The position numbers and the translations under genes were made by a program. Below are positions 1 through 6,891 of a DNA stretch of 9,454 bases, piece by piece; position 1 is the stretch's first letter; the number at the start of each line of letters is the position of its first letter. The notes under the pieces are model-generated. The model was given only the letters and a program-made list of their open reading frames with translations. It made no database searches and was not told the origin of the DNA. The DNA lies in the NCBI GenBank assembly GCA_016794735.1, contig JAEUJK010000394.1, positions 1 through 9,454 on the forward strand, given 5' to 3'. The DNA comes from Gemmatimonadota bacterium. Lineage in GTDB: Bacteria > Gemmatimonadota > Gemmatimonadetes > Gemmatimonadales > Gemmatimonadaceae.

Positions 1-547
1 TTGTCACCTCGGCGGCCGAGCGCCGGTTGATCGGCTCGCGTGCGGCCGCCGGCTCGCCGAGGTCGATCAGCGCAACGATGCGCTCGCCCTCGGGCACACC
101 CAGGGCCGCGCGCGCGCGCGGATCCTCCATGATCGCCCCCGTCTTGATGTGCGAACCGAGGCCAAGTGCGTGCGCGGTGAGCGAGAGGTTCTGGATCGCC
201 ATCATCGTGGCGGCGTAATCCTCCTCGCGGGTCTCCGCACTCTCGGCGAGCATCATCACCACGGCGATCTGCGCCGGGAGCGCCGCGCCTGCAGCCGCAA
301 CCTTGTCGATCATCGCCTGCGCGGCGGCCGGATCCTCGATCTTCTTGGCCTTGCGGGCACCGAGCACCGCCCCGTAGGCGCGTCGTGCCTCGGGCCCCAT
401 GACATAGAAACGCCAGGGCTGTGTGAGGCGATGGTTCGGTGCAAAGGTCGCGGCCTCGATGATCTGCTCGATCTCTTCCCGACGCACGGGACGATCGGTG
501 AACTGGCGAACGGAACGACGGGAGCGAATGGCGTCAGCGAGGAGCAT
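1..547 (-). CDS. Nitroreductase family protein (3' end cut by window)
   Basis: This is an FMN-dependent nitroreductase-fold oxidoreductase that probably uses NAD(P)H to reduce nitro, quinone or similar electrophilic compounds in the cytoplasm; the true substrate is unknown. My own translation gives 182 visible residues starting MLLADAIRSRRSVRQF. The RSRRSVRQF motif (residues 8-16) is the N-terminal FMN-phosphate-binding signature of the family. FAPNHRLTQPWRF (about 35-47) is typical of the small YdjA-like branch, and GLGSHIKTGA followed by LGVPEGERIVALIDLGEP is the usual C-terminal core. Family members are about 180-200 residues, and the last visible residues (NRRSAAEVT) match the usual end, so only a few residues should be missing. 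The ATG at 547 puts the FMN motif at the expected distance from the N-terminus. A TTG at about 589 is in frame but would overlap the upstream stop codon. The gene starts 28 bp after the PQQ dehydrogenase stop, suggesting co-transcription. No Shine-Dalgarno sequence is visible. Confidence 0.9.
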   Translation of the reverse strand, partial: MLLADAIRSRRSVRQFTDRPVRREEIEQIIEAATFAPNHRLTQPWRFYVMGPEARRAYGAVLGARKAKKIEDPAAAQAMIDKVAAAGAALPAQIAVVMMLAESAETREEDYAATMMAIQNLSLTAHALGLGSHIKTGAIMEDPRARAALGVPEGERIVALIDLGEPAAAREPINRRSAAEVT

Positions 548-575
548 CGAAGGGCATGCGAGGGAAAGCGAGCGA

Positions 576-2516
576 TCAGGGTAGTGCAAGGACAACGAGC
601 TCGCTGGGCGGCTTGTTCCGGGCCGCACCGGTCCATACCGCAAGATACTGCTTGCCATTGACCATGTAGGTCATGGGTTGCGCGGTGACGGCGCCATTCA
701 TCCGCATCGACCACACGGTCTCGCCCGTCGCCTTGTCGAGCGCCTTGAGCACGGGCGCGCCGCCAGAGCCTTCGCCAACGAACACCAGCGTCTTCGTCAC
801 CATGATCACGGGACGCGTGAAGCCGCCCGTGGGTGGCAGGTTCAGCCCCTGCAGCAACGGGTGGTTCTTGATGTTGTCGGGGGTCTCGCCCGCGGGCTTC
901 ATCCAGCGATGTTCGCCCGTGTTCATGTCGATGGCCGTGACGCGATTCCAGGGTGGCTTGATCACGGGGAGCCCACCGCCGAGTGACGGGGAATTGCCCC
1001 CCACGGCGATGAAGTCCATGTCCGATCGCTGCGGCACGTTGCCGAGGGCAAGGATCGACATGTTGGTGAACGACCCTACATAGAGCATGCCGGTCTCGGG
1101 GTCGAAGGCACCGTGTTCCCAGTTGGCGCCACCCACCGATCCCGGCAGCGAGAGGGTGCCCTTGGTCCCGTCGGATGCATTGGCGAGCGAGGGCGGGGTG
1201 AACAGGCCGCCCAGGCGGAATCCCTTGATGGCCTCGGTCGCGCGCGCCTTGAGGTCCGGCGTGAAGTCGATGAGGTCGTCGAGGCTCACCCCCTGCCGGT
1301 CATACGGGGCGGGACGCGTGGGGAAGGGCTGCGTGGGCGCAGCACGCTCACCCGGCACGTCGCTCGCGGGCACGGCACGTTCCTCGATGGGCCAGATCGG
1401 CTGACCCGAGCCGCGGTCGAACACGTACGCAAACGACTGCTTGGTGAGCTGGATGACGACTTCGCGCCGACGCCCGGCCACGGTGATGTCCGCGAGGATC
1501 GGCGCGGTGGGGTTGTCGTAGTCCCAGATGTCGTGGTGTACGATCTGGTAGTGCCACTGCTTCTTCCCCGTGCGCATGTCGAGCGCGACGAGCGAGGTGG
1601 AGTAGAGGTTGTCGCCGGGGCGGTGCCCGCCGTAGTAGTCGCCGGTCGCCGCCTCCACGGGCAGGTAGAGCCAGCCGCGCCGCGTGTCCACCGACAGCGG
1701 CGCCCATGCACCGGCATTCCCCGTATAGGTCCACGAGTCCTTTTCCCAGGTCTCGTTCCCTGGCTCGCCCTTCACCGGGATCGTGTGAAAGCGCCACTTG
1801 AACGCGCCGGTGCGGGCGTCGATCGCGATGATCCGCCCGGGCGTGTTGCGCCGCGACTTGGGCTGCATCCCCACCTCGAGCGCCGGGCCAACCACCACGG
1901 TGTTGTCCCAGATGAGCGGCGGTGAGCTGGCGCCGATCGCCGCCGAATCGAGGTTCACCTCCACGCCGAGGTGCGTCTTGAGGTCGACGAACCCGTTGTC
2001 GCCGAAGGCAGGGACCGGCTTTCCCGTCCGCGCATTCAGCGCGACGAGCCGGAATCCGGGAGTCGCCACGAAGATCCGTTCGTCGTCGCCCTGCGCCCAG
2101 TACGAGACGCCGCGGCCCGAATTGCGACGCGGGGCCACGGCACGACGTGGGCCGTCATCATAGTCCCAACGCCATTTCACGGCCCCGGTCGCCGCATCGG
2201 CGGCAATCACGGAGCGATTCACGCCGCTCGTGAAGTAGAGCGTTCCCTTCACCATCAGCGGCGTGGAGATGTTGCGAATATCGGGGGGACGCTCGGCGCT
2301 GTCCGGTGTCCAGCGCCAGGCCACCGCGAGGCGGCCCACGTTGGACTTGTCGATCTGCGACAGGGGCGAGTAGTGCGTCCCCGCGTAGTCGCGATGATGC
2401 ACGCGCCACTCGCCATCGGCCTGCGTGCCCGCGGACTGGGCGCTGGCCACGAACAGGGGTGCGGCCACCGCGAGGACCAGGCCGCGGCGAAGTCCGTTGA
2501 ACTGCGTGCTGCTCAT
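576..2516 (-). CDS. Periplasmic PQQ-dependent dehydrogenase (quinoprotein), no heme domain
   Basis: A 646-residue beta-propeller quinoprotein of the membrane glucose/quinate dehydrogenase type. It probably oxidises a sugar, polyol or alcohol in the periplasm using PQQ; the substrate cannot be named. Residues 1-28 form a signal peptide (basic LRRG, hydrophobic core, cleavage near VASA-QS). The mature N-terminus has the family signature Y-AGTHYSPLSQI (residues 44-55). VHHDIWDYDNPTAP (326-339) contains the likely catalytic Asp332, and Lys359 lies 27 residues later. As I recall it, that matches the Asp466-Lys493 spacing of E. coli glucose dehydrogenase. GGANW (462-466) and repeated D-x-x-TG motifs are further propeller signatures. 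The protein has no cysteine, so it lacks both a CxxCH cytochrome c domain and the vicinal disulfide of methanol dehydrogenases. It also lacks the five N-terminal membrane helices of true Gcd. The ATG at 2516 is chosen because it begins a signal peptide and follows a GAGGT box. PQQ biosynthesis genes are not in the window. Confidence 0.92.
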   Translation of the reverse strand: MSSTQFNGLRRGLVLAVAAPLFVASAQSAGTQADGEWRVHHRDYAGTHYSPLSQIDKSNVGRLAVAWRWTPDSAERPPDIRNISTPLMVKGTLYFTSGVNRSVIAADAATGAVKWRWDYDDGPRRAVAPRRNSGRGVSYWAQGDDERIFVATPGFRLVALNARTGKPVPAFGDNGFVDLKTHLGVEVNLDSAAIGASSPPLIWDNTVVVGPALEVGMQPKSRRNTPGRIIAIDARTGAFKWRFHTIPVKGEPGNETWEKDSWTYTGNAGAWAPLSVDTRRGWLYLPVEAATGDYYGGHRPGDNLYSTSLVALDMRTGKKQWHYQIVHHDIWDYDNPTAPILADITVAGRRREVVIQLTKQSFAYVFDRGSGQPIWPIEERAVPASDVPGERAAPTQPFPTRPAPYDRQGVSLDDLIDFTPDLKARATEAIKGFRLGGLFTPPSLANASDGTKGTLSLPGSVGGANWEHGAFDPETGMLYVGSFTNMSILALGNVPQRSDMDFIAVGGNSPSLGGGLPVIKPPWNRVTAIDMNTGEHRWMKPAGETPDNIKNHPLLQGLNLPPTGGFTRPVIMVTKTLVFVGEGSGGAPVLKALDKATGETVWSMRMNGAVTAQPMTYMVNGKQYLAVWTGAARNKPPSELVVLALP

Positions 2517-2525
2517 GCCTGACGT

Positions 2526-2530
2526 ACCTC
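2526..2530 (-). promoter_or_regulatory. Ribosome binding site of the PQQ dehydrogenase
   Basis: GAGGT on the minus strand, nine bases upstream of the ATG at 2516. The reading frame stays open upstream to 2615, but this site and the signal peptide that follows select the 2516 start. Confidence 0.55.
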
Positions 2531-2599
2531 GGTGATGGGAGCGTCGGGTGGCGCGCAGCGTCCCACGACATGGCGTCCGTGGGTGCTCCACCCTCGCCG

Positions 2600-2628
2600 A
2601 TTGTACCCCCGTCACCGCCCCGCGTCTA
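2600..2628 (-). promoter_or_regulatory. Candidate sigma-70-type promoter for the PQQ dehydrogenase
   Basis: On the minus strand, TACAAT (2600-2605, five of six matches to the -10 consensus) lies 17 bp downstream of TAGACG (2623-2628, four of six matches to the -35 consensus). The TAG of the -35 box is also the stop codon of the S9 peptidase gene. Transcription would start near 2593 and give a leader of about 77 nt before the ATG at 2516. An AT-rich hexamer at the right spacing stands out in such GC-rich DNA, but the call rests on consensus matching alone. Confidence 0.35.
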
Positions 2629-5364
2629 CCGCCGTGCGTCGCCCGCGTCGGGTATCGGGCTTGTCACCGCCGCCTTGCGTTCCTGCCAGGTGATACCGCG
2701 GGTGATCCACTCCGGGGCCGGGTCCCCCTTGAGGTAGTGCCCGAACCACTCGAGGATGCGCCGGTGATAGTCCACCTGGTTCTCCTTCTTGCGGAGCCCG
2801 TGGTCCTCGCCGGGATACACCAGCATGACAAAGTCTTTCTTGCCGGCGCGCCGGGCGAAGTTGTAGAACTCCACGCCCTGGTGCCAGTCGACGGTGCCGT
2901 CGGCGTCGCCGAACATCATCAACATGGGACGTTGCAGCTGGTTGATGGATGCCGCGGGAGAATTGCGCAGGTGGCCTTCCAGGTCTTCCCACGGCGGCTT
3001 CACCATCCGCGCCTGTCCCGTCTCCCAGTGATCGAACTCCGGCATCCCCGCACTCCAATGGAAGGCGCCGGCGAAGGAAAGGAAGTTGGTGATCGGTGCG
3101 CCCGCGATGGACGTGGCGAACAGGTTGGTTTGCGTGGGCGCGTACGTCGCCTCGTACCCACCCCATGAATGGCCGACCAGGCCGATGCGCGCCGAATCCA
3201 CGACACCCATCGCGATGACCGCCTTCACCGCCGGGATCAGGCACTCGAGGTACGAGCGCCCGGGGTCGCCCCAGCGAAAGACGATGTCCGGCGTGAAGAC
3301 GAAGTACCCCTGCTGCGTCCAGACCGTCCGGTTGTAGTACGTGCGCTCCGACGGCACCACGAACCGGTGCACGTCCTGCGAAAGCAACTCGTACGTGTTG
3401 ACGATCATCGGGTACTTCTTGCTGGGATCGTAGTTCGCCGGGTAGTACAGCGCGCCCTGCAGGCGTCGACCGGAATCACTCGTGAACTCGACCAGCTCCG
3501 ACCGGCCCCACGCCTGGCTCGCGTGGAACTCGTTGAGCGCCCCAGCCACCGGCGCCGCCTTCAGGTCGCTGCCGCTCACGAACCAGCTCGGCGGTGCATC
3601 GAACCGCTCGCGCGTGAAGGCCACCGTCTCGGTGCTGTCGGCGCGAAAGAACCCCGCATGCGTGAACCGGCCCAGGGTCGCCCGCTCCACGGTGCCGTTA
3701 GGCAACAGGCGCGCATATCCGCTCTCCTTGGACCACTCCCCCGAGATGGACAACCACACCGGCCGTGCGACCTCGAGCGACGGTGAGCCACGCCCGAACG
3801 GGCCCGTGGCGGCGACCCGATGCACGAGACGCTCGCCGGCCCCGTGGGTCAGGCGCGTCCCGGTGCGCCCGTCGGCCGCGATGCGCCAGATGTCGTACTT
3901 GTCGTACACGAGGAACCACCGTTCGTCCGACGACCACCCGCCAAAGCCGAACGGCCCGAACTCGTCGGTGGGCGAGTCCGTGTCGCGCTGCTGGAACTCC
4001 GCGCCCGCCACGTTGACCTGCACCGCCGTCCTGGTGCTCGTTGCGACCACGTACCACTGCCCGGCGGCAAAGTACGTGTAGTACGTGCCGCGGGGACTCA
4101 GCCCGCCCGTGAACCGCACGCTGTCGGCGAGCATCCGTCGGGTGCCGGTCGCCAGGTCGGTGGCCGACACATCGACGCGTCGCCGGCCGAACATCTGGCC
4201 CCACGCGTACGGTGCCGTCGACACCGACACGGCCACTGGCCCCTGCTCCGCGATCACCACCTGGTCCATCAGGTCCAGCTGGGCGGGAATCACGCGACCA
4301 TCGGCCAGCCACCAGGCGTGGGCGAGCGTGCGACGCGCATCCTGGGCGTCCTGCACCTTCTGCATCGGGATCGGCCGCACATCGCTGGCGTGCCACACCT
4401 GCACGTCCGATGGCTTGGAGGTTCCGCTCGCCACTCGCGCGGTGTCGCGCTGCGGTTCGCGTGGCCGCAGGCCGACGATGATCGAAGCCCCGTCGCGCGA
4501 CCACTCGGGCACCCGCGCGTCGGCCACCCGCAACTCGCGCGCAATCGACGATCCGCGCGATGGGTCGAGCGTCACGGGCGTCGGGGCGGGACCACCGAGC
4601 CCGCGCCAGGCCAGCACCACGTGATTCGTGTCGCGGAAGCCCGGCTGCACGAGGCTGCGCAGCACGACGAGATCGCTTGCCCCGCGCCGCCACGCCATGG
4701 CCCGATACCGATCCGGCGAGGACGCGAGGGTCACCAGCCGCCCGCTCCCTGCATCGAGCAATTGGAGTCCGTTCCCGGCATTGCCGTCGGTCTCCAGCGT
4801 CATCGCGAGCAGGGCGCCGCTCTCGCTCCACTGGAACGCGGCCACGTTGCCGATCACCTGCGTGGCCCCGGTCGCCAGGTCGCGCACCAGCAGGTCCGCG
4901 GCATCACGCTTGGCGACGTCGGCCGGATGCAGGCGCACGGCGACAAAGCGCCCGTTGCCGCTGAAGCGCGCGGCCGTTGCCGACCCGAGCACGTGCGTCG
5001 CCCCCGTCGACAGGTCGAGCAGTCCCGCGGTGGACCGCACGGGCTTCTTGTCGCGTTCCAGTTTCTCGCGTTCGGCGGGCGTGGGTTGCACGGTGTACAG
5101 CATCCAGGCGTTGTTGACGCTGAACACGGGGGCGCTGCCCTGCGCGATCACCTGCGGCGTGGGACGGTCCATCCGCCGCACGCGGAGTTCCGAGCTCTCG
5201 TCGACGCGGTTCACGGTCCAGGCGAACCAGCTTCCGTTGGGCGACAAGGCGGCGGCGCCGGGCGTCTCCCACCGACCATAGTCCGCCGCCTGCACAATCG
5301 GCTTTGCCTGGGCGGCGAGGAGGACAGGGACTGCCGCGCCGAGGACGAGCAGGAAACCGCGCAT
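2626..5364 (-). CDS. Secreted S9 family prolyl-oligopeptidase-type serine peptidase
   Basis: A 912-residue exported serine peptidase that probably degrades peptides outside the cytoplasm. The N-terminus (MRGFLLVLGAAVPVLLAAQA) is a signal peptide with likely cleavage after residue 20. Residues of about 25-640 form a WD-like beta-propeller with repeated blades (for example LLDLSTGATHVLG and FSGNGRFVAVRL). The C-terminal alpha/beta hydrolase domain runs from about residue 650. It carries the nucleophile Ser733 in GLVGHSWGGYEA, Asp822 in FGDADGTVDW and His855 in YPGEDHGL, in the order and spacing of the S9 family, so it should be active. It is longer than classical prolyl oligopeptidases (about 700 residues) but similar to the roughly 900-residue bacterial S9 proteins. 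Exact specificity (dipeptidyl, prolyl or glutamyl) cannot be read from the sequence. The frame is open upstream to 5463, but the ATG at 5364 begins the signal peptide and has an RBS. It lies 40 bp after the flippase stop. Confidence 0.94.
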   Translation of the reverse strand: MRGFLLVLGAAVPVLLAAQAKPIVQAADYGRWETPGAAALSPNGSWFAWTVNRVDESSELRVRRMDRPTPQVIAQGSAPVFSVNNAWMLYTVQPTPAEREKLERDKKPVRSTAGLLDLSTGATHVLGSATAARFSGNGRFVAVRLHPADVAKRDAADLLVRDLATGATQVIGNVAAFQWSESGALLAMTLETDGNAGNGLQLLDAGSGRLVTLASSPDRYRAMAWRRGASDLVVLRSLVQPGFRDTNHVVLAWRGLGGPAPTPVTLDPSRGSSIARELRVADARVPEWSRDGASIIVGLRPREPQRDTARVASGTSKPSDVQVWHASDVRPIPMQKVQDAQDARRTLAHAWWLADGRVIPAQLDLMDQVVIAEQGPVAVSVSTAPYAWGQMFGRRRVDVSATDLATGTRRMLADSVRFTGGLSPRGTYYTYFAAGQWYVVATSTRTAVQVNVAGAEFQQRDTDSPTDEFGPFGFGGWSSDERWFLVYDKYDIWRIAADGRTGTRLTHGAGERLVHRVAATGPFGRGSPSLEVARPVWLSISGEWSKESGYARLLPNGTVERATLGRFTHAGFFRADSTETVAFTRERFDAPPSWFVSGSDLKAAPVAGALNEFHASQAWGRSELVEFTSDSGRRLQGALYYPANYDPSKKYPMIVNTYELLSQDVHRFVVPSERTYYNRTVWTQQGYFVFTPDIVFRWGDPGRSYLECLIPAVKAVIAMGVVDSARIGLVGHSWGGYEATYAPTQTNLFATSIAGAPITNFLSFAGAFHWSAGMPEFDHWETGQARMVKPPWEDLEGHLRNSPAASINQLQRPMLMMFGDADGTVDWHQGVEFYNFARRAGKKDFVMLVYPGEDHGLRKKENQVDYHRRILEWFGHYLKGDPAPEWITRGITWQERKAAVTSPIPDAGDARR

Positions 5365-5371
5365 GGGAACG

Positions 5372-5375
5372 CTCC
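5372..5375 (-). promoter_or_regulatory. Ribosome binding site of the S9 peptidase
   Basis: GGAG on the minus strand, seven bases upstream of the ATG at 5364. It supports this start over in-frame codons further upstream, which would overlap the flippase gene and hide the signal peptide. Confidence 0.5.
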
Positions 5376-5404
5376 GGGTGAGGCCGGGTGGCCGTGGCCC
5401 CAAG

Positions 5405-6874
5405 CTACGCGGAGAGCGCTCCCTCGCCACCCGGGCGCGCGGCGCGCAACATCGCGCGTCCACCGGGAATGATCATCCACGCCACGGCATAGGTGAGCAC
5501 AAACAGTACGCCACGCACGAAGAGCCCGCCGAACGCCCCCGCATCGGGCAACCGGGCATCGAGCGCGTACAACACGACCACCCCGGCGGTTGCTGCGACC
5601 GCCGGCACCAGCCAGACCGGGAGCACCGCACGTGCCTTGACGTGCGTCGGATGCAGCAGGAAGAAGACTCCCGGGAGGGAGGTCAGCGCGTTGGCGACGG
5701 CGACACCCGCCGCGACGCCAACCGGACCGTTCCGCACGCCTACCACGACACAGGCGAGGAAGATGGGAGTCGTCACGAACGTCCACCGCAGCTGGCGATG
5801 GGGACCGGCCCCGCCCACGGCGAGCGAGACCCACTGTGCCAGGCGGCCGATGCTGCCGATGGCGATCGCGAGCGCGATCAGGCGCAGCATGGGCGCCGAG
5901 GCCACCCACCGCTCGCCAAACAACACGTGCATCACGCCCACGGGCTCGGCGAACAGGAAGGCAACAACCGGCAACGACGCGGCCAGCACCGGCAGGAAGG
6001 CATTTCGTGCGTAGGCCGCGAACCGCACCGGATCGTCGCGGACGCGGCTGAGGCTCGCCACCGCGACCTCGGTCAGGGCCAGGAAGGGTTCGATGAAGGC
6101 GAACGTCCCCCATCGCTTGGCCGTGTCGTAGAACCCCAGCGGACCGAAGCCGAACACCGCGCCCACCGCCAGCCGGTCACACTGGTCCCCGATCCACCCG
6201 ACGAACCGCGAGCCCGCGAACCCGCGCCAGTAGGTACGGAGCTCGCGCACCACCTCATGCGTCGCGTCGCCCAGCTCCCGGGACGGCAACGGACGCCATC
6301 CGCTCACCTTCCAGATGATCGCCACGCGCCCGAACTCGACGATCGCCATCTGGATGAGGTAGGTCCAGTATCGCGCCCCGGCGCGCGCCGCGAATACCGA
6401 GACGATGATCGAGACCACGAGCGCGACGAGGTGCGCTGCCAACACGACCCCAAACCGGAATTGCCGCTTGAGCAGCGCCTCGGGGATGGCGCTGAACGTG
6501 GCGCCGAAGATGATCAGGGCCCAGACCGCCGCCACCGGCACCACGCGCGTATCGCCGTTGATGAGCGCGAGCAGCGCGGCAGCCGGTACCATGGTGAAGG
6601 CGACCAGGGCGTTCCAGCGCAACGACGCCCAGAACACCGCGCTGGCCTCCACCGCCGACAGCCCCGTGTGCTGGATGATCGCGCCCTGCAATCCGCCGTT
6701 GGCCACGTTCTGCACCAGCAGCGCGATCGGGAAGACGTACGCCTGCACCCCCACGTCTTCCTCCGTGAGGATGCGCTGCAGGATGACGGCGAGGCCGAGC
6801 TGGAGGATGAGCTGCGCCCCACGCCCGGCGACCGTGATGACGCCGGACCGGACCGACTCCTTCCCCGTGCTCAT
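5405..6874 (-). CDS. Wzx-like polysaccharide flippase (oligosaccharide flippase family)
   Basis: A 489-residue integral inner-membrane protein of the MOP exporter superfamily (polysaccharide transport/Wzx-type). It is likely to flip a lipid-linked oligosaccharide across the membrane for O-antigen, capsule or exopolysaccharide assembly. There are about 12 hydrophobic segments spread over the length, for example about residues 17-33, 43-60, 86-105, 112-130, 143-163, 294-310, 331-348, 367-381, 418-437 and 451-470. Family hallmarks are the polar N-terminus leading into a GRGAQL helix, EALLKRQFRF (132-141), the conserved D-R-L-x-x-G ... FGPLGFYDTAKR block (232-254), and LFGERWVASAPMLRLIAL (318-335). 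The C-terminus is Ala/Gly-rich with no extra domain. The gene begins 17 bp after the M20 peptidase stop and ends 40 bp before the S9 peptidase, so co-transcription is likely. No glycosyltransferase, polymerase or sugar-nucleotide gene is adjacent, and the lipid-linked substrate is unknown. The start has no obvious Shine-Dalgarno sequence. Confidence 0.88.
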   Translation of the reverse strand: MSTGKESVRSGVITVAGRGAQLILQLGLAVILQRILTEEDVGVQAYVFPIALLVQNVANGGLQGAIIQHTGLSAVEASAVFWASLRWNALVAFTMVPAAALLALINGDTRVVPVAAVWALIIFGATFSAIPEALLKRQFRFGVVLAAHLVALVVSIIVSVFAARAGARYWTYLIQMAIVEFGRVAIIWKVSGWRPLPSRELGDATHEVVRELRTYWRGFAGSRFVGWIGDQCDRLAVGAVFGFGPLGFYDTAKRWGTFAFIEPFLALTEVAVASLSRVRDDPVRFAAYARNAFLPVLAASLPVVAFLFAEPVGVMHVLFGERWVASAPMLRLIALAIAIGSIGRLAQWVSLAVGGAGPHRQLRWTFVTTPIFLACVVVGVRNGPVGVAAGVAVANALTSLPGVFFLLHPTHVKARAVLPVWLVPAVAATAGVVVLYALDARLPDAGAFGGLFVRGVLFVLTYAVAWMIIPGGRAMLRAARPGGEGALSA

Positions 6875-6891
6875 CGCCGACGGTGCGTTGC

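Noticed and set aside
1113..1925. Plus-strand open frame of 270 codons opposite the PQQ dehydrogenase
   Set aside because: Arg/His/Val-rich shadow translation without a domain; the minus-strand quinoprotein is unambiguous.
2562..2583. Inverted repeat CCCACG/CGTGGG as a terminator after the S9 peptidase
   Set aside because: Only six pairs with a 10-base loop and no T-tract, and it lies within the leader expected for the next gene.
3820..5472. Plus-strand open frame of 550 codons opposite the S9 peptidase
   Set aside because: It is antisense to a clear peptidase gene and is rich in His, Arg, Gly and Pro without any domain. Long antisense frames are expected when GC-rich codons leave few stops on the opposite strand.
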